DNA of 64,000 nucleotides, taken from the NCBI RefSeq assembly GCF_001681715.1, contig NZ_LNWY01000011.1, positions 1 through 64,000 of the forward strand, written 5' to 3'. Shown one piece after another: positions 60,453-64,000 of the stretch. A program made the translations under genes and the position numbers. Position 1 is the first letter of the stretch. Each line of letters starts with the position of its first letter. The DNA comes from Tritonibacter mobilis (lineage in GTDB: Bacteria; Pseudomonadota; Alphaproteobacteria; Rhodobacterales; Rhodobacteraceae). Below the pieces are notes generated by a model that ran no database searches, had not been told where the DNA came from, and worked only from the letters and a program-made list of their open reading frames with translations.

Positions 60453-60700
60453 AATTGCAACCTACAAGGCAAGCCATCGTTCAGTATCTTCTTGAGCATG
60501 GACTGATTGAAGGCCAAGACTACACGATCGGTGGACTGCGAACTAATAAGGCGAGAAATGATCGCTCCCTTATTGGTATCGAAGAATTCAATGGCTTTTG
60601 GCGTACCTATGTGGCTGAGGAAGCCCGCAAGACAGGATATGAGCACTGGCCGTCGTTCCTCTGCGCTGCAAAACATATTATAGAGGAATACAATGGGTGA
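60449..60700 (+). CDS. probable TNT-toxin immunity protein 2 (paralogue)
   Basis: 83 residues from the ATG at 60449, overlapping the stop of immunity gene 1 (ATGA). It aligns over its whole length with the preceding protein: YLLEHGLIEGQDYTIGGL and GIEEFNGFWRTYVAEEARK match the shared pattern. A four-residue insertion precedes the second motif. Tandem divergence suggests either a second toxin variant to neutralise or a dosage effect. Last gene of the four-gene coupled unit. Confidence 0.68.
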   Translation: MKLQPTRQAIVQYLLEHGLIEGQDYTIGGLRTNKARNDRSLIGIEEFNGFWRTYVAEEARKTGYEHWPSFLCAAKHIIEEYNG

Positions 60701-60900
60701 AGTTTAGCCGGAACTCGCAATGTCGCAGGATTGTTCGTGTGAGCTCGCGAAATTCTAATGATCTTGAAAACCCTGCTCTCTAAACTACACTTCCACATTC
60801 CCCCTTGACGCTGATGTCACCGGCATATCAGTAAAATATGCATCATCATTGATTGCGCCCACGGGAAACCGGCGGGCGCTTTTGCGTTCCGGGGTATGGT
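60701..60900. other. junction between toxin module and phage remnant
   Basis: No gene. The first 100 bp are AT-richer, like the cargo. From about 60800 the sequence changes to the phage-type GC-rich composition, so the cargo boundary is probably near 60790-60800. The hairpin at 60855 lies in the phage part. Confidence 0.4.
60855..60883 (+). terminator. terminator-like hairpin before the HNH remnant
   Basis: GCGCCC (60855-60860) pairs with GGGCGC (60874-60879), followed by TTTT. It would end transcription coming from the cargo or originally from the upstream phage gene. Confidence 0.5.
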
Positions 60901-61263
60901 ATGACGGCACGGAGCGAGTATCACCATTTGTACAACCTGTCGGCGTGGCGGCGTCGGCTGAGGTCTGAGCATCTGGCACGGGAGCCGCTGTGCCGGGCGT
61001 GTCTGCGGCGGGGGATCTTGAACGATGGCACGCTGACGGCGTCGAGGTCTCGACAGGTGAACCCAAAGCGCTGCCGCCTGGTGGTGGATCATGTGATCCC
61101 GCATCGGGGCGATCCGGCGCTGTTTCTGGATCCGGGCAATCTGTAGACGCTGTGCCCGGATGACCACGATCAGAACAAACAACGGCTGGAGGCGCGCGGA
61201 TACTCGGAAGAGCGCGGCGCGGATGGCTGGCCGGTGGATCCACAGCACCCGGCCAACCGCTGA
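60901..61263 (+). pseudogene. HNH endonuclease with in-frame amber stop
   Basis: From the ATG at 60901: MTARSEYHHLYNLSAWRRRL, then LCRACLRRG and RLVVDHVIPHRGDPALFLDPGNL, the typical phage HNH enzyme with DHxxPH core and the first metal-site Cys-x-x-Cys. A TAG at 61144-61146 interrupts the frame exactly where TLCPDDHDQNKQRLEARGY continues it. Reading through gives a full-length 120-codon gene ending at 61263. CAG (Gln) to TAG is the simplest origin. Such genes sit beside terminase genes and act in packaging, here also damaged. Confidence 0.82.
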
Positions 61264-61397
61264 CGCAGCGGAGCGAATACCCCGGGGGGATGGTTCGAAG
61301 GAAATCCGGAATCGGTGGCAACCGGAGGGAGAGCCTTTTTCTGTGCAAAATGGAAATTGAATAGAAAAAGACACATGAACAAGGAGTTGATCGGGAG

Positions 61398-61460
61398 ATG
61401 CGAGGGCGCAGACCGGCAGAGGAAAAATTTGTGCTCCTCGCAGAGGAGGGCATGCCGCTT
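61398..61460 (+). pseudogene. possible 5' fragment of a small terminase subunit
   Basis: ATG at 61398 after GGGAG gives MRGRRPAEEKFVLLAEEGMP, reminiscent of the basic MRGRKP start of P27-type small terminases. The frame then runs over sequence that belongs to the large terminase in another frame, so the two seem fused by a deletion. Identification is weak. Confidence 0.3.
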
Positions 61461-61470
61461 CACAATCTGG

Positions 61471-61922
61471 AAGAGCGGGCGGGGCGGCATTGGCCTCTAC
61501 ATGATGGTGGCCGATGGAGAGCCCCGGGCCGAGATCTATGCGGCGGCGGCCAAGAAAGACTAGGCGGGGATCCTATTCCAGGATGCGGTGGCGATGGTGG
61601 ATCAATCGCCGGTGCTTAAACGTCGCGTACAGCAGCAAGGCGAGACCCCCGTCTGGCAGATGACCTATCGGGGGCGCAGCGGTGACAAGCGCAAGTTCAA
61701 GCCGCTCTCGGCGGAGAAGACGCAATCCGGCCCGCGTCCGCATCGTGCGCTCACCGATGAGGTGCATGAGTAACCCAACCGGGATGTGATCGATATGCTG
61801 GAGCGGGGCTTCAAGTTCCGCAAACAACCGCTCCTTTGCATGGCGACCAACTCCGGTACTGACAAAAAAAATGATCTGCGGGTAAGCAACACCAGCATGG
61901 CATCGATGCCGTCAAGCGCCTT
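61471..61922 (+). pseudogene. large terminase (TerL) fragment with two stops and a frameshift
   Basis: One frame reads KSGRGGIGLYMMVADGEPRAEIYAAAAKKD, TAG (61561-61563), AGILFQDAVAMVDQSP, then PLSAEKTQSGPRPHRALTDEVHE, TAA (61771-61773), PNRDVIDMLERGFKFRKQPLLCMATNSGTD. This is the ATPase part of phage large terminases (Walker B-like ALTDEVHE, coupling motif ATNSG). After about 61865 the similarity shifts frame (HQHGIDAVKRL) and then ends. The Walker A end and the nuclease domain are missing. Packaging is therefore lost. Confidence 0.75.
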
Positions 61923-62281
61923 ATGATCTCTGGGTGCGGCTGGGGTCTATTGAGGCTGTGCCGGGGGGCAGCTGAAACATCCCTAGCTTGCAGACAGCAC
62001 CCGGGGTAGCGAAGCGCAGATACCGCCCTTTGCAAAGTCGGCGGATTTAACGACGTGGGGCGAGCCCTTCCGCAGGCACCCAAGGAAGACCTGACCTTCG
62101 CCGCAGATACCGCCCCAATCACCTTCGAAAGGCGGGGATGTGGGACGACGCATGGTTCACAGCGGTAGCTACGCGGCCATCAGACCACGACGCGGCCTCT
62201 CGGTTGTAGGTCATCCGACCTCGGTCGCGCATCGAGCTGTCCCGGTTCGAAACCCTCGAGCCAAAGCTGCGCAATCGCGCA
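61923..62281. other. gene-less degraded sequence
   Basis: No intact gene. Open frames here have atypical composition. Part of the sequence around 61980-62150 looks like a type of intergenic debris common in this bacterial group, but this is an impression, not an alignment. A TTCGAAACC element near 62236 resembles a tRNA T-arm but no cloverleaf forms. Confidence 0.3.
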
Positions 62282-62632
62282 CTAGTCCAAGACGCGCGCG
62301 ACCGCGCCAATTAAGTCCAGCACCTCGCGCGTATCGCGATCCACACGATAGACATATTCACCCACGCGGTAGTAGGTCTGATCGCGATTAAGTCCGTACT
62401 GCCGCGGATCGCCGATGATGGTGTAATCTCCATAGATCACATCTCCACGGTTGTACTTGCGGGCTTGACCGGGCGGAACGCAAGGAGGGTTTTTCTTGGC
62501 GAGGCCAGGAGGGCAATTGGTTACTTTGTACGCACCGCCTGAATGCCCTTGTCCAGATTTGTGGTTTCCCGCCTCTGCAGCCACCCCGAAAGAGGTGCCC
62601 GCTGCCGCAATTAGAACTAATAACCGTCTCAT
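62282..62632 (-). CDS. RcnB-like periplasmic protein
   Basis: 116 residues from the ATG at 62632. Signal peptide MRRLLVLIAAAGTSFGVAAEA. The mature part has CPPGLAKKNPPCVPPGQARK, then GDYTIIGDPRQYGL and YYRVGEYVYRVDRDTREVLDLIG, the arrangement of RcnB-family periplasmic proteins (first described in nickel/cobalt homeostasis). Whether it handles metal is unknown. The frame is open upstream to 62821 but the signal peptide fixes the start. Confidence 0.72.
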   Translation of the reverse strand: MRRLLVLIAAAGTSFGVAAEAGNHKSGQGHSGGAYKVTNCPPGLAKKNPPCVPPGQARKYNRGDVIYGDYTIIGDPRQYGLNRDQTYYRVGEYVYRVDRDTREVLDLIGAVARVLD

Positions 62633-63211
62633 GATGTTGCTCCGTTTCTTTTTGCTGTCCACAAAGATAGCCATTGCTGCTGCAAAGTGTTGCCATCCAA
62701 AAAGAACCTTGGCGAAAAGGTGCCTAGGAGCGTATCGCCGAGTCCGAGGTCGTAGATGTTGGTAGCGCGGCGAAACATATGCCCCGCCGACGTGACAAAA
62801 ATCGTCGCCGATATGATCCATCGTCGGTTAGGATCCACGATCCACTTGTGGCATTACGGCAGCTTGGTTGCACAGATACCGCGCCCGCTTCCCGTCACTG
62901 AATGACGCCAGGCAGCCCCGAAGCGGACCTCCGGCCTGTCGTTTAGCTGTGATGGGCTCTTATGCGGGGCGGACGGGAAGCTGCAAATCGCTGTGGTTGC
63001 ACGACAATTCCTACAAATGCAAAAAGCCGCCATTCGAGTACCGAGTATACCGCGGTCCGGGCAGAAGCAGAACGATGTTTGGAGCCGACGAGAACCGTGC
63101 GCCATGTTGGCGCAAAGGTTTGGGCGGCAAAGCGCTGGTCCGCCATGAGGACCATCGTTTCAGGCGAAATGTTCGGCCTTTTGGGGGATGCGGTTGGAAC
63201 GGAAATACAAG
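62633..63211. other. gene-poor region
   Basis: About 580 bp without a supported gene. Open frames on both strands lack protein-like composition. The sequence AAAGCCGCC occurs at about 63022 and again at 63215, the latter as part of a hairpin. It looks like remnant sequence left by deletions around the adjacent response-regulator fragment. Confidence 0.35.
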
Positions 63212-63319
63212 TCAAAGCCGCCACCTCGGCGGCTTGCGCCGCATCCCTAGTTCGTCATCGACGATCAGGATGTGTGCATTGTGCAAAGGGTCGGCTGTCG
63301 CCTCGGATATGCTTGTCAC
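63212..63319 (-). pseudogene. N-terminal remnant of a response regulator
   Basis: A GTG at 63319 with GGGAGACGACG before it starts a 35-residue frame: VTSISEATADPLHNAHILIV then DDELGMRR. This is the first beta-strand and acidic pair of a receiver domain. After GMRR the sequence runs straight into a terminator-type hairpin (GCCGCC / GGCGGC at about 63215-63234) and a stop, so nearly the whole gene has been deleted. Confidence 0.6.
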
Positions 63320-63441
63320 CGTCGTCTCCCCCTGATCCGAATACCCAAGTCGTGCTTTGTTATGCATTATTTCCCAGGCGCGATATCTCTTGCCTCAAAC
63401 CCAAGAAAGTTCGAATCTATGTTTTTGTATTTTTTTCAGCA

Positions 63442-63470
63442 TATAATAACGCTGTATGTGGCGTGCCACA
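63442..63470 (+). promoter_or_regulatory. promoter -10 element and palindrome upstream of trmO
   Basis: A perfect TATAAT is at 63442-63447 with an AT-rich but poor -35 region. Ten bp downstream is the palindrome TGTGGC-GT-GCCACA (63457-63470), at the expected start of transcription, where a repressor could act. A 13-bp element, GCATtATTTCCCA at about 63364 and GCATaATTTCCCA at about 63494, flanks the region. Confidence 0.4.
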
Positions 63471-63526
63471 CTATTGGGCCCTGCCATTTTACTGCATAAT
63501 TTCCCAAATCATGAAAGGGGGCGCGA

Positions 63527-64000
63527 ATGGATCTACGTGAAAACGAACAAATCGTTCAACTCGCGCAGGCGTCAGACGCCGCGGTGCGCTTCATCGGCCG
63601 GATCCGCACACCGTGGTCCACGCGCGATCAATGCCCGCGGCAGGGGCGAATCGACGGGCCGGAATGCCAGATCGCGTTGTTACCCGAATGGCACGACGCG
63701 CTGGACGGACTGGAATTCTACCAGACCATCGAAGTGCTTTACTGGCTCGATCAAAGCCGCCGCGACCTGACGCGGCAAAGCCCGCGCAGCGACGGCAGCA
63801 CCGTGGGCACCTTTGCCCTGCGCTCGCCCGCGCGGCCCAACCCGATCGGCACGTCGATGGTGCGGCTGCTGCGGATCGAGGGGCCCGTGCTGCATGTGCA
63901 GGGGCTCGATTGCGTCGACGGCACGCCGTTGCTCGACCTCAAGCCGGACCGCTGCGCCTTTACCCCGAAGGCGCCCCCGCAGCCCGGCGACAGCCAGACT
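63527..64000 (+). CDS. trmO: tRNA (N6-threonylcarbamoyladenosine37-N6)-methyltransferase TrmO, partial
   Basis: 158 codons are present and the frame runs off the window. VRFIGRIRTPWSTRDQCPRQGR is the start of the TsaA/TrmO beta-barrel. ECQIALLPEWHDALDGLEFY, IEVLYWLDQSRRDL, GTFALRSPARPNPIGTSMVRLL and LDCVDGTPLLDLKP are the conserved family blocks, with the SAM-binding RSPxRPNPIG motif intact. TrmO methylates t6A37 of certain tRNAs using SAM. The C-terminal end is missing only because of the window edge. Confidence 0.9.
   Translation, partial: MDLRENEQIVQLAQASDAAVRFIGRIRTPWSTRDQCPRQGRIDGPECQIALLPEWHDALDGLEFYQTIEVLYWLDQSRRDLTRQSPRSDGSTVGTFALRSPARPNPIGTSMVRLLRIEGPVLHVQGLDCVDGTPLLDLKPDRCAFTPKAPPQPGDSQT

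Noticed and set aside
62205-62265. tRNA-like T-arm (CCGGTTCGAAACC)
   Set aside because: No acceptor stem, D-arm or anticodon stem can be drawn around it.

Overview
The window looks like a chromosomal segment of a marine alphaproteobacterium of the family Rhodobacteraceae (Roseobacter group). The basis is the gene content (tripartite tricarboxylate transporter, type I secretion, ugp system, LuxR solo, many LysR-controlled transport and catabolic islands), GC-rich coding sequence and frequent ATGA/GTGA gene overlaps. Family placement is inference; there is no rRNA or housekeeping marker to confirm it.

Layout. 1-6.7 kb: an epoxide-hydrolase-like enzyme divergent from a WYL regulator, then a pyrone-dicarboxylate-type amidohydrolase divergent from a GntR regulator that heads a tctCBA transporter. 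7.1-13.7 kb: two secreted-protease genes in tandem, a papain-like protein and a 1617-residue TPR-OmpA-WD40-caspase protein. 13.8-19.0 kb: LysR regulator divergent from a GMC oxidoreductase / enolase-superfamily / aldehyde dehydrogenase operon. 19.1-26.4 kb (minus strand): type I secretion adaptor and ABC exporter with two probable substrates, one an extreme Gln-, Asn-Gly- and Gly-rich protein. 27.5-33.8 kb: LuxR-type regulator with a receiver-like N-terminus, a small unknown protein and an exopolysaccharide cassette (UDP-glucuronate decarboxylase-like, UDP-glucose epimerase, cellulose-synthase-like GT2, GH26-like hydrolase). Together 19-34 kb reads as an extracellular matrix island.

34.2-44.3 kb: a catabolic and uptake island (LysR, RraA-like, LuxR solo, HpcH/HpaI aldolase, three hydrolases including a nitrilase-family amidase, and an ABC importer). 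44.3-53.1 kb: LysR divergent from ugpB-A-E-C-Q, a HAD phosphatase and a Na/Pi symporter, together a route for acquiring glycerol phosphodiesters and phosphate. 53.2-53.9 kb: histidine phosphatase and tRNA-Val(UAC).

53.9-62 kb: a decayed prophage next to tRNA-Val. Its integrase, HNH endonuclease and terminase carry in-frame stop codons and deletions. Between the phage genes lies an intact, visibly less GC-rich, translationally coupled module: DUF4123 adaptor, a toxin with a C-terminal TNT (NAD glycohydrolase) domain, and two paralogous small proteins that are probable immunity factors. 62-64 kb: an RcnB-like periplasmic protein, gene-poor sequence, a 35-codon remnant of a response regulator, and the start of trmO, which runs off the window.

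The strongest candidates for a little-described system are the TNT effector with duplicated immunity carried as prophage cargo (57.4-60.7 kb), the papain plus peptidoglycan-binding caspase pair (7.1-13.7 kb), and the type I secretion / Gln-Asn-Gly-rich matrix protein / EPS island (19-34 kb).
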